DNA of 9,141 nt from Clostridium sp. UBA2485 (GTDB taxonomy: Bacteria > Bacillota > Clostridia > Clostridiales > Clostridiaceae). The notes under the pieces were generated by a model that worked only from the letters and a program-made list of their open reading frames with translations, was not told the DNA's origin and made no database searches. The position numbers and the translations under genes were made by a program. Below are positions 1-6,632 of this stretch, one piece after another. Numbering within the stretch: position 1 is the first letter of the stretch; each line of letters starts with the position of its first letter. The stretch is taken from contig NZ_DDOV01000005.1 of the NCBI RefSeq assembly GCF_002341865.1, positions 17,415 to 26,555 on the forward strand. Direction: 5' to 3'.

Positions 1-1
1 T

Positions 2-2644
2 ATCCACAATGCACCTTGTTCTGGCGTAGAGGCTACCATTGGCTTAGGAGCTGGATTGGAAGTTTTTGAAACGGTAGTAAAAATGTTAAAAAAGCTTAAA
101 AGTGAAGGATATGAAGTAGAAAATATACCACAAAATGGAGAAGAGCTTTTTCAGCGAATAATGAGTAAAAAAGCTTATCATGATTTCAGGTGGACTTCTA
201 TAGAAGATATAATAATAGCTGGCGGAGTACTTTATAAAATGCCATTAAACAGTGAGGATGGATATATGTCATTTTATAATAGTTTAGATATTGAAGTAAA
301 AGGTGAAATAGAAAAAAGTTGGGGGAAGCCGCCGGGAGGAAGTATGGTTTATCATGAAAGCATAATAATTACAGGACTTAACTTTGGGAATGTATATGTT
401 ATGGTTCAACCTAAAAGAGGGTGCTATGGTTCTAAATGTACTGGAGAGGTATGTAAAATATTGCATGATCCTAAATGTCCACCACCACATAATTATATTG
501 CAACCTATAAATATGTGGAAGACATAATAAATGCAAATGCTATAGTACATGTAGGCACAGGTGGTAGTCTTGAAAATTTACCAGGTAAGACTAATGGGCT
601 ATCAAAAAAATGTTATCCTGATATTGTACTTGGAAATACACCTAACTTTTATTTATACAATGCAAGTATAGGCACAGAGGGAATTGTAGCTAAAAGGAGA
701 AGCAATGCAGTAATACTAGATTATTTACCATCAGCTATTGATATTAATATGGAGAATTCTAAAATCATAATTTTAATAAATGATTATATTGAAGCAGAAG
801 CTTTAAATAGTAACCAAAAGTTATTGATAAGAGATAAGTTAGAGAAAAATCTAAAAGAATTAGATGGGGCAGAAGAAATTTTATCCAGAGAAGAAACTTT
901 TATTGAAGGCATAAAAAGCTTAAAAAACTATTTAGTTCAATATATAAATAATAGTAGAGTAGAAAAACTTCATGTTTTTGGAGAAAATTTTCAAACTGAA
1001 GAAAATATATCTTTAATCAAAGAGTACATTGATAACAATAGTAAGAGTGCAAAGCTTATCAAAAGATTATATAAAGATGATTATAACTACAATTTAATTA
1101 TTTTAGACTTAATAATTAAATTTGTTAATAATGATAAAAAGGTAGAGAATCAATATGAAAATATAGAAAAAGAAGTTTTAAAGGAACTCCAAAAAGATGT
1201 AATAGAAATTTATGATAAACTACTTTTGTTAGATATTGAAATGAAAAATCTTATAAGGGCTTTAGAAGGAAAATATATCGAACCAGGGATGTCAGGTTTA
1301 CCAAGTGAAAATTTAAGAAATATTATTCCAACAGGTAGAAATTTTTATTTAATGGATTGTGAAAAAATTCCTACTAAAGAGGCATATAAAGTAGGGTGCA
1401 ATCTTGCGGAAGAACTTATAGAAAAGTATATAAGAGAAGAAGGCTGCTTCCCAGAAAAAGTGGCAATGAATATGATTTCTACAGATATATCTGTAACAAA
1501 AGGAGAACAACTATCTCAAATATTATATTTAATGGGAGTAACTCCAGTTTGGAATAATATAGGCAAAGTAGTTGATATTGATGTAATACCACTGGAAAAA
1601 CTACAGCGTCCAAGAATTGATGTGACTATTAGAATATCTGGTATATTAAGAGATTCTTTTCCAGAGGCTATAAAACTTATCGATAAGGCTATAATTTTGA
1701 TATCTTCTTTAGATGAACCCTTAAGTAGGAATTTTGTTAAGAAGAATACTTTAAATATGGAAAAATATTTATTAGATATAGGACAAGACAAGGACATACA
1801 ACGTCATGCAACTATGAGAATTTTTGGAGATAAGCCAGGAGCTTATGGTGCTGGAGTTGATTTAGCATTAAAGGCTAGTGCATGGAAAGATGAAGAAGAC
1901 ATTGCTAAAGTATTTGTACATTATTCTTCCTATGCTTATGGTGAAAATTTAAATGGAAATATGGCCAAATATGAATTTGTAAAAAATATAAGAGACTCTC
2001 AGATATCTTATCAGACTAGTAGTTCTAAAAGATATAATATGCTATCCTCTAGCTTTTCTTCTTCTGTACAAGGTGGATTTGGTATAGTAAAAAAATGCTT
2101 TGATGGAAGTGATTTAAAAGAATATTATGGTAGAAATGAAGGAGAAGAAAAGGTTAAGATTTCGACAACTGAAGAGGAATTAAAAGAAAATATGGAAGAT
2201 ACCCTTTTTAATCCTCTTTGGAAAGAAGGGATAAAGAAAAAAGAATATGTAGGAGCTGCTGAATTTATGAATGCTATTCAAAATATATTTAATTGGCAGT
2301 GTCTTTCTGAGAACATTAGTAGTAAGGATATTGACAAATTGGTAGATATCTATATAAATGATAAAGATATGCTACAGTGGTTTGAAAAAAATAATAAATT
2401 TGCATTAGAAGAAATATCAAGGAGATTTTTAGAACTTCATGAAAGAGGAAAGTGGAGTGGAAGAGAAGAAGTTTTAAATTCATTAAAAAGAAATTATATT
2501 AATATAGAAGGTGACATGGAAGAGATGTTAGAGAATTCCACTGGAGAAATGCAAGGTGGAGGTATTGAAGTTTTAAATCAAAATGATATAAAAGCTTGGA
2601 AAGAAAATTTAAGTGAAATAGAGGAAGTATTTAATAACAAGTAG
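2..2644 (+). CDS. cobN: CobN/ChlH-family chelatase large subunit, 5' end outside window
   Basis: This is the large, tetrapyrrole-binding subunit of a class I ATP-dependent metal chelatase (cobaltochelatase CobN / Mg-chelatase H family, cytoplasmic). The frame is open to the left edge: the codons before the TTG at 56 encode IHNAPCSG...GLGAGLE, matching the family's HNyP...GLD segment, so 56 is not the start. About 880 residues are visible; full CobN is usually about 1,200-1,300. Family landmarks in order are NFGNVYVMVQPKRG and PPPHNY (about 390-500), VHVGTGGSLENLPGK (545-589), GTEGIVAKRRSNAVILDYL (about 670-730), RIFGDKPGAYGAGVD (about 1818-1862), NPLWKEGIKKKEYVGAAEF (about 2210-2270) and FLELHERGKWSG near the end. 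Two normally conserved places are changed: the family HVGTHG His is Gly here (codon 560-562), and the stretch before the GG at 2072-2077 is Ser-rich instead of acidic. The family is certain; cobalt as the metal is inferred. Confidence 0.9.
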   Translation: MHNAPCSGVEATIGLGAGLEVFETVVKMLKKLKSEGYEVENIPQNGEELFQRIMSKKAYHDFRWTSIEDIIIAGGVLYKMPLNSEDGYMSFYNSLDIEVKGEIEKSWGKPPGGSMVYHESIIITGLNFGNVYVMVQPKRGCYGSKCTGEVCKILHDPKCPPPHNYIATYKYVEDIINANAIVHVGTGGSLENLPGKTNGLSKKCYPDIVLGNTPNFYLYNASIGTEGIVAKRRSNAVILDYLPSAIDINMENSKIIILINDYIEAEALNSNQKLLIRDKLEKNLKELDGAEEILSREETFIEGIKSLKNYLVQYINNSRVEKLHVFGENFQTEENISLIKEYIDNNSKSAKLIKRLYKDDYNYNLIILDLIIKFVNNDKKVENQYENIEKEVLKELQKDVIEIYDKLLLLDIEMKNLIRALEGKYIEPGMSGLPSENLRNIIPTGRNFYLMDCEKIPTKEAYKVGCNLAEELIEKYIREEGCFPEKVAMNMISTDISVTKGEQLSQILYLMGVTPVWNNIGKVVDIDVIPLEKLQRPRIDVTIRISGILRDSFPEAIKLIDKAIILISSLDEPLSRNFVKKNTLNMEKYLLDIGQDKDIQRHATMRIFGDKPGAYGAGVDLALKASAWKDEEDIAKVFVHYSSYAYGENLNGNMAKYEFVKNIRDSQISYQTSSSKRYNMLSSSFSSSVQGGFGIVKKCFDGSDLKEYYGRNEGEEKVKISTTEEELKENMEDTLFNPLWKEGIKKKEYVGAAEFMNAIQNIFNWQCLSENISSKDIDKLVDIYINDKDMLQWFEKNNKFALEEISRRFLELHERGKWSGREEVLNSLKRNYINIEGDMEEMLENSTGEMQGGGIEVLNQNDIKAWKENLSEIEEVFNNK

Positions 2645-2671
2645 ATAATTATCCGGCAAAAGTGTGAATTA

Positions 2672-2700
2672 TTGAAAAATAAAAAATTAACTGATATAAT
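2672..2700 (+). promoter_or_regulatory. Sigma-A-type promoter for the riboswitch-chlI-chlID operon
   Basis: A TTGAAA -35 box at 2672-2677 and a perfect TATAAT -10 box at 2695-2700 are separated by exactly 17 bases. Transcription would begin near 2707, about 30 bases before the first riboswitch helix, which is the expected geometry. It lies just after the cobN stop, so chlI-chlID can be transcribed separately from cobN. The call is from sequence only. Confidence 0.75.
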
Positions 2701-2735
2701 TGATTTAGTTATAATAATAAAATTTAATAATTATT

Positions 2736-2908
2736 TTAGGTACCTAAACAAGGTTTAATAGGGAAAATGGTGAAAATCCATTGCAGCCCCCGCTACTGTA
2801 TACGGAGACAAAGCCAAGTCCACTGGAGCAATCTGGGAAGGATGGTGGAGGAAGACCCGTGAGTCAGGAGACCTACCTAATTTTCTATATGTAACTTCGG
2901 AGGGAAGT
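2736..2908 (+). promoter_or_regulatory. Adenosylcobalamin-type (B12) riboswitch
   Basis: The leader shows the conserved cobalamin riboswitch elements in order. P1 forms from TTAGGTA (2736-2742) and TACCTAA (2874-2880). Next come GGTTTAATAGGGAA (about 2752-2766), GGTGAAA (2769-2775), the core GCAGCCCCCGCTACTG (about 2783-2798) and the B12 box GTCAGGAGACCTACCT (2863-2878). After it a small hairpin, ACTTC (2894-2898) with GAAGT (2904-2908) and loop GGAGG, sits where P13 is expected; its loop could contact the C-rich L5 of the core. Known riboswitches of this class repress cobalamin synthesis and transport genes when the cofactor is abundant. Here it precedes two chelatase ATPase genes and is followed by a terminator, which suggests control by transcription termination. 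Confidence 0.95.
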
Positions 2909-2936
2909 AAAATCATATAATATAAGCATTTAGAAG

Positions 2937-2980
2937 AGTTTACTTAATGGTTTAAGTAAGTTTTTGTTGTGTAAACTTTT
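2937..2980 (+). promoter_or_regulatory. Alternative hairpins in the riboswitch expression platform
   Basis: Two mutually exclusive pairings are visible. TTACTTA (2940-2946) can pair with TAAGTAA (2953-2959), followed by GTTTTTG. Alternatively AGTTTAC (2937-2943) can pair with GTAAACT (2971-2977), followed by TTTT. The shared 5' arm suggests a folding switch between the riboswitch and the terminator at 3003-3032. How ligand binding selects between them is not clear from sequence. Confidence 0.45.
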
Positions 2981-3002
2981 ATATAATTGTATTTATGAAT
3001 TT

Positions 3003-3032
3003 AACCTCTGTATGTATTTGCAGAGGTTTTTT
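3003..3032 (+). terminator. Intrinsic terminator before chlI (riboswitch-controlled)
   Basis: AACCTCTG (3003-3010) and CAGAGGTT (3021-3028) form an 8-bp stem with a 10-base loop, followed by a T run to 3032. It is the most GC-rich hairpin of this leader and lies about 60 bases before the chlI start, so it is the likely off-switch for the operon. Confidence 0.8.
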
Positions 3033-3093
3033 AATTTACTTATCTTAAGACACATTAAAAAATAACTTATTGATAATTGAAAGGGGTTCACAA

Positions 3094-4134
3094 ATGAAAG
3101 GTATGAAAAATGTATATCCATTTACAGCAATTGTTGGACAAGAAAATATGAAGAAAGCATTAATACTTAATGTCATAAATCCACATCTTGGAGGAGTTTT
3201 GATAAGAGGCGAAAAAGGTACAGCTAAATCTACAGCTGTTCGTGCTATTGCAGAACTTTTGCCAGAAAGAGTTCAAGTAGAGGGCTGTATTTTTAGATGT
3301 AAACCTAATGATAAAAGTAATATGTGTGAAAATTGCTTAGATAAACTTAATAAACAAGAGGTTTTAAATGAAATAAATGAAAAGATGAAAGTAATTGATC
3401 TTCCTGTAAGTGCAACAGAAGATAGAGTAGTAGGAACATTAGATATTGAATATGCAATCAAAAATGGTGAAAAGAGATTTGAACCTGGGATTTTAGCAGA
3501 TGCAAATAGAAATATACTTTATGTAGATGAAGTAAATCTTTTAGATGATCATGTGGTGGATGTACTGTTAGATTCAGCAGCTATGGGAGTAAACACAATA
3601 GAAAGAGAAGGTGTTTCTTTCTCACATCCTGCAAAATTTATTTTAGTTGGAACTATGAATCCAGAAGAAGGAGATTTAAGACCACAATTATTAGATAGAT
3701 TTGGCATGGTGGTAGATGTTATAGGTGAGAGAGATACTGAAAAAAGAGTTGAAGTTATAAAAAGAAGACTTGAATATGAGAATAATAATGAAGGCTTTGT
3801 ATTAAGTTTTGAAAAAGAGCAACAAGATTTAAGAGAAAGAATTTCAAAAGCTAAAGAGTTATTAAAAACTGTAAGCTTTGATGATAAAGTACTTGAGATA
3901 GCAGCCAAAATAAGCATTGAAATGGATGTAGACGGTCATAGAGCTGATATCAGCATGATTAAAACAGCGATGACTATAGCAGCTTTTAATGGAAGAGATA
4001 AAGTTAGTAATGGAGATATGTTAGAAGCAGCAGAACTTGTACTTCCTCATAGAATGAGAAGGAAACCTTTTGAAGAAGGAGTTATAGATTTTTCAAAGGT
4101 TGAAGAAATAATTAAAGAAGTAGAACTAGTATAA
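3094..4134 (+). CDS. chlI: ChlI/BchI-type AAA+ ATPase, chelatase motor subunit
   Basis: This is a cytoplasmic AAA+ ATPase of the MgCl-chelatase ChlI/BchI family (also CobS-like in role), expected to form hexameric rings with the ChlD-type partner and drive metal insertion on the CobN/ChlH subunit. At 346 residues it is close to the family norm. It has Walker A GEKGTAKST (residues 39-47), Walker B ILYVDEVNLL (D145, E146), sensor region GTMNPEEG from G186, and the RPQLLDRFG arginine segment (R196, R202), all intact. Four cysteines (C65, C69, C78, C81) sit in an insert after Walker A that is absent from the neighbouring fusion protein; they could bind a metal. ATG 3094 is preferred over the in-frame TTG at 3070 because AAGGGG at 3081-3086 lies 7 bases upstream of it. 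It is first in a riboswitch-controlled operon, 20 bases before the next gene. Confidence 0.93.
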   Translation: MKGMKNVYPFTAIVGQENMKKALILNVINPHLGGVLIRGEKGTAKSTAVRAIAELLPERVQVEGCIFRCKPNDKSNMCENCLDKLNKQEVLNEINEKMKVIDLPVSATEDRVVGTLDIEYAIKNGEKRFEPGILADANRNILYVDEVNLLDDHVVDVLLDSAAMGVNTIEREGVSFSHPAKFILVGTMNPEEGDLRPQLLDRFGMVVDVIGERDTEKRVEVIKRRLEYENNNEGFVLSFEKEQQDLRERISKAKELLKTVSFDDKVLEIAAKISIEMDVDGHRADISMIKTAMTIAAFNGRDKVSNGDMLEAAELVLPHRMRRKPFEEGVIDFSKVEEIIKEVELV

Positions 4135-4154
4135 TTGAAAGGAGCGATTTCCAA

Positions 4155-6077
4155 TTGAAAAGAAATTTTGTTTATCCTTTCGCTGCGGTTATAGGGCAAG
4201 AAAAAATTAAAAAGGCGCTTATATTAAATATAATTAATCCGTGTATTGGTGGAATTTTAATAAGCGGAGAAAAAGGTACAGCTAAATCTACTCTTGCCCG
4301 TGGATTAGCAGAAATAATAAATAACATGAAAGTAATAGACCTTCCTTTAAATATTACAGAAGACAGGCTATTAGGAACTATAGATATTGAAAAAGCAATT
4401 AGTGAAGGTGTAAGAAAGCCAGATATGGGAATTTTAAAGGAAGCAGATGGAAATATTTTATATGTAGATGAAGTGAATCTTTTAAGTGAACATATTGTCA
4501 AATGTCTCCTTGAGGTTTCTGCCTCAGGCATAAATCATGTTGAGAGGGAAGGGATATCCTTCACTCATCCATCACGTTTTGTTTTAGTTGGAACTATGAA
4601 TCCAGAAGAAGGACAATTAAGGCCACAGTTTCTAGATAGATTTGGTCTATATGTAGAGGCTAATGGAAGTGATGATTTAGCCCAAAGAAAAGAAATAATT
4701 AAAAGAAGACTAGAGTATGAAAAAAATCCAATTGAGTACATAGATAAATTTGAAGATCAATCAAAAGAACTTATGAATAAAATTATAAATGGAATTGAAG
4801 TTCTTAATAAAGTTCAAGTTTCAGATAGTATAATGTACCTTTCAGCTGAAATTTCTAAAGAAGCTAATTGTGCTGGAAATAGAGCAGAACTTGTAATAAT
4901 TGAAGCAGCAAAAGCAATTGCTGCTTTCGACAATAGGAAAAATATAAATGTAAATGATATTAAAGAAGCAGCAGAATTTGCTCTTCCACACAGGATGAGG
5001 GAAATGCCACCATCAGTTAGTGATAACGATGATAAAGAAGAGGAAAGTGAAGAAGAGCAAATAGATGATGATAAAGAAGAAAGAGAAGAGGAAAATGAGC
5101 CACCACAAGTAGAAGAAAATGATAATTATGAGGATAATAATGAAGAAGATAATAAAAACGAAGAAGATAACTTAGAGTATGAAGAAAATTTGGAAGAAAC
5201 TAAACAAGAAGAAAAAAATGAAAATGAAGCCGACAATGAAATGGTAGATGATATAGGTAATGTATTTGCAATAAAATCTTTAGATATAAAACCTATAGAT
5301 AGAAAGAAGCGTAGAGGAAGTGGAAAGAGAAGTAAAACTAAGACAGATTTAATGCAAGGCAGATATGTAAAATATAATCTTCCTAAAGATAAAATAAAAG
5401 ATATAGCTTTTGATGCAACCTTAAGGGCAGCAGCACCTTATCAGAGTTTAAGAGATAAAAATGGACTTGCTTTTGTAATAAATAAAAGTGATTTTAGAGA
5501 AAAAGTAAGAGAAAAAAGAACTGGTACTACTATATTATTTGTTGTGGATGCTAGTGGATCTATGGGTGCTAAAAAGAGAATGAGTGCGGTTAAAGGTGCA
5601 GTTGTTTCACTACTTACTGATGCTTATCAAAAAAGAGACAAAGTTGGAATGGTCGCCTTTAGAAAAAATCATGCAGAAGTTTTACTAGGAATAACTAGAA
5701 GTGTAGAACTTGCACAAAAAAGTCTTAAAAATCTACCTACTGGTGGGAAAACTCCATTATCAGCTGGGCTTTTTAAGGGATACGAAATCTTAAAAGCTGC
5801 TAAAAAGAAAGATCCAGAGATGGTACCAGTTTTAGTATTAGTATCTGATGGAAGAACAAATTCAGCAGTAAACAATGGAGATCCCTATGAAGAAGCAATA
5901 GAAATAGCTAATAAAATTGCATCAGAAAATATACAATCTATAGTTATAGATACAGAACAGGATTTTATAAAGCTTGGTCTTGCAAATAATATTGCAAAGG
6001 CTATGAATGCTCAGTATTATAAACTAGAGGATTTAGGAGCTACAGAAATTGCTAGTGCTATAAGAGGGTGTGTCTAG
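4155..6077 (+). CDS. chlID: ChlI-ChlD fusion: AAA+ and VWA chelatase subunit
   Basis: A 640-residue protein combining the ATPase and adaptor parts of a class I metal chelatase. The AAA+ domain (about 1-285) has intact Walker A GEKGTAKST (38-46) and Walker B ILYVDEVNLL (D105); many photosynthetic ChlD proteins have lost Walker A, so this copy may hydrolyse ATP. An extremely acidic linker, mostly Glu, Asp and Asn, spans about 289-366, as is typical of ChlD. The C-terminal VWA domain has a complete MIDAS: DASGS (D465, S467, S469), T533 in TGGKTPL and D565 in SDGR. The VWA domain should dock the ATPase rings onto CobN. Start TTG 4155 is supported by AAAGGAG at 4138-4144 and by the N-terminus aligning with ChlI (VYPF...GQE). 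It shares a 32-base identical block with chlI (3641-3672 and 4582-4613), so the two are tandem paralogues. Confidence 0.93.
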   Translation: MKRNFVYPFAAVIGQEKIKKALILNIINPCIGGILISGEKGTAKSTLARGLAEIINNMKVIDLPLNITEDRLLGTIDIEKAISEGVRKPDMGILKEADGNILYVDEVNLLSEHIVKCLLEVSASGINHVEREGISFTHPSRFVLVGTMNPEEGQLRPQFLDRFGLYVEANGSDDLAQRKEIIKRRLEYEKNPIEYIDKFEDQSKELMNKIINGIEVLNKVQVSDSIMYLSAEISKEANCAGNRAELVIIEAAKAIAAFDNRKNINVNDIKEAAEFALPHRMREMPPSVSDNDDKEEESEEEQIDDDKEEREEENEPPQVEENDNYEDNNEEDNKNEEDNLEYEENLEETKQEEKNENEADNEMVDDIGNVFAIKSLDIKPIDRKKRRGSGKRSKTKTDLMQGRYVKYNLPKDKIKDIAFDATLRAAAPYQSLRDKNGLAFVINKSDFREKVREKRTGTTILFVVDASGSMGAKKRMSAVKGAVVSLLTDAYQKRDKVGMVAFRKNHAEVLLGITRSVELAQKSLKNLPTGGKTPLSAGLFKGYEILKAAKKKDPEMVPVLVLVSDGRTNSAVNNGDPYEEAIEIANKIASENIQSIVIDTEQDFIKLGLANNIAKAMNAQYYKLEDLGATEIASAIRGCV

Positions 6078-6092
6078 AAGAATTTATAACCT

Positions 6093-6132
6093 ATAATTTA
6101 ATATTAAATAAAGATTTTTAATATTAAATTAT
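6093..6132 (+). terminator. All-A/T 15-bp stem-loop after chlID, possible terminator
   Basis: Bases 6093-6107 and 6118-6132 form a perfect 15-bp inverted repeat with a 10-base loop, starting 15 bases after the chlID stop and followed by TTT. It has no G or C in the stem, so it would be a weak intrinsic terminator or a transcript 3'-end stabiliser. Its perfection in this position makes a role likely. Confidence 0.5.
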
Positions 6133-6147
6133 TTTAAAAACTAAATA

Positions 6148-6246
6148 TTAGAGCTACAAGTGCTTTATTATTTTGAAGGTAAAAGGGGAAGTGGCGAAAG
6201 TCAGGAAACCTACCTATAGCTCTAAAGTAATCTTTCGAGGGGAAGA
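6148..6246 (+). promoter_or_regulatory. Core-deleted cobalamin riboswitch (remnant or minimal variant)
   Basis: The element keeps the ends of a B12 riboswitch and lacks its middle. A perfect 9-bp P1 forms from TTAGAGCTA (6148-6156) and TAGCTCTAA (6217-6225). AAGGT...AGGGGAAGTGGCGAAA (about 6176-6199) matches the 5' conserved part of the intact riboswitch at 2750-2775. GTCAGGAAACCTACCT (6200-6215) is a B12 box. TCTTTC/GGGAAGA (6231-6246) with loop GAGG matches the P13 hairpin. GAAA directly abuts GTCAGG, so the equivalent of 2776-2862 (about 87 bases, including the GCAGCCCCCGC core and L5) is missing. Without the core it probably cannot bind cobalamin. I see no clear promoter and no intrinsic terminator between it and the next gene. 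Confidence 0.75.
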
Positions 6247-6255
6247 ATAAACTAT

Positions 6256-6333
6256 GTATGTTATAATGATACAGAAGAAAAATTAAAAAAGGCTTATTTA
6301 GAAATAGAAGGAAATATTGAAGAAGAAGTTTAA
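6256..6333 (+). pseudogene. C-terminal remnant of a second CobN
   Basis: The frame reads VCYNDTEEKLKKAYLEIEGN then IEEEV and a TAA at 6331-6333. It has no start codon after the preceding in-frame stop (TAA 6223). The segment KLKKAYLEIEGNIEE aligns with SLKRNYINIEGDMEE near the C-terminus of the CobN at the left of the window (about 2482-2526), and this basic-aromatic-IEG-EE tail is typical of CobN C-termini. Only about 25 codons remain. Together with the riboswitch remnant just upstream, it suggests that a riboswitch-cobN unit once stood here and lost nearly all of its coding sequence. The TAA is 20 bases before the Cys-rich gene, the spacing of an operon. The match is short, so this is a moderate-confidence call. 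Confidence 0.55.
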
Positions 6334-6353
6334 AACTGAAAGGGGATATAAAG

Positions 6354-6632
6354 ATGAGTGAAAATTATAAGTTTTTTCAACATAAAAAATGTGAGTTTTT
6401 TCCTTGCCATAAGGTAAAAGATGAGGAGAAGTTTAACTGCTTATTTTGCTATTGCCCACTTTATTTTCTTGAAGAATGTGGTGGAAATAACACTAATTTT
6501 AATGGAGTTAAGGACTGCAGCAATTGTATGATACCGCATTCACAAAATGGATACGACTATATATTTAATAAAATAGTAGAGAAAAATAGGGAAAAGACAG
6601 AAAAATCAAAGGAGGGTTCAGCTGATTGTTAA
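6354..6632 (+). CDS. Cysteine-rich small-domain protein (PF04071-like)
   Basis: A 92-residue soluble protein that nearly consists of one cysteine-rich small domain. The recognisable pattern is YKFFQHKKCEFFPCH, then FNCLFCYCPLYFLEECGG, then KDCSNCMIPH. Eight cysteines fall in the domain (residues 13, 18, 29, 32, 34, 42, 55, 58) with conserved histidines, and a ninth ends the protein. The arrangement suggests binding of zinc or another metal, but no reaction is known to me for the family. From general knowledge, this domain is often encoded next to, or fused to, cobalamin-biosynthesis proteins, which fits the riboswitch remnant and CobN tail just upstream. ATG 6354 follows GAAAGGGG (6338-6345) at 8 bases. 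The C-terminal tail is charged (KNREKTEKSKEG). Its stop overlaps the start of the next gene, indicating translational coupling. Confidence 0.85.
   Translation: MSENYKFFQHKKCEFFPCHKVKDEEKFNCLFCYCPLYFLEECGGNNTNFNGVKDCSNCMIPHSQNGYDYIFNKIVEKNREKTEKSKEGSADC

Noticed and set aside
56..58. TTG as the start of the CobN-like gene
   Set aside because: The frame stays open to the window edge, and the upstream codons encode CobN-like sequence (IHNAPCSG...), so the gene begins outside the window.
284..550. Minus-strand frame of 88 codons opposite cobN
   Set aside because: It is antisense to a clear CobN coding region, has no ribosome binding site or recognisable motif, and is composed of low-complexity aromatic residues.
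3549..3917. Minus-strand frame of 122 codons opposite chlI, and similar ones at 4172-4531, 1516-1797 and 7242-7529
   Set aside because: Ser/Ile/Phe-rich translations antisense to conserved coding sequence; they are by-products of AT-rich codon use.
6254..6286. ATG at 6254 as a short leader peptide
   Set aside because: It gives only 10 codons, has no well-placed ribosome binding site, and is out of frame with the CobN-like tail that better explains the sequence.
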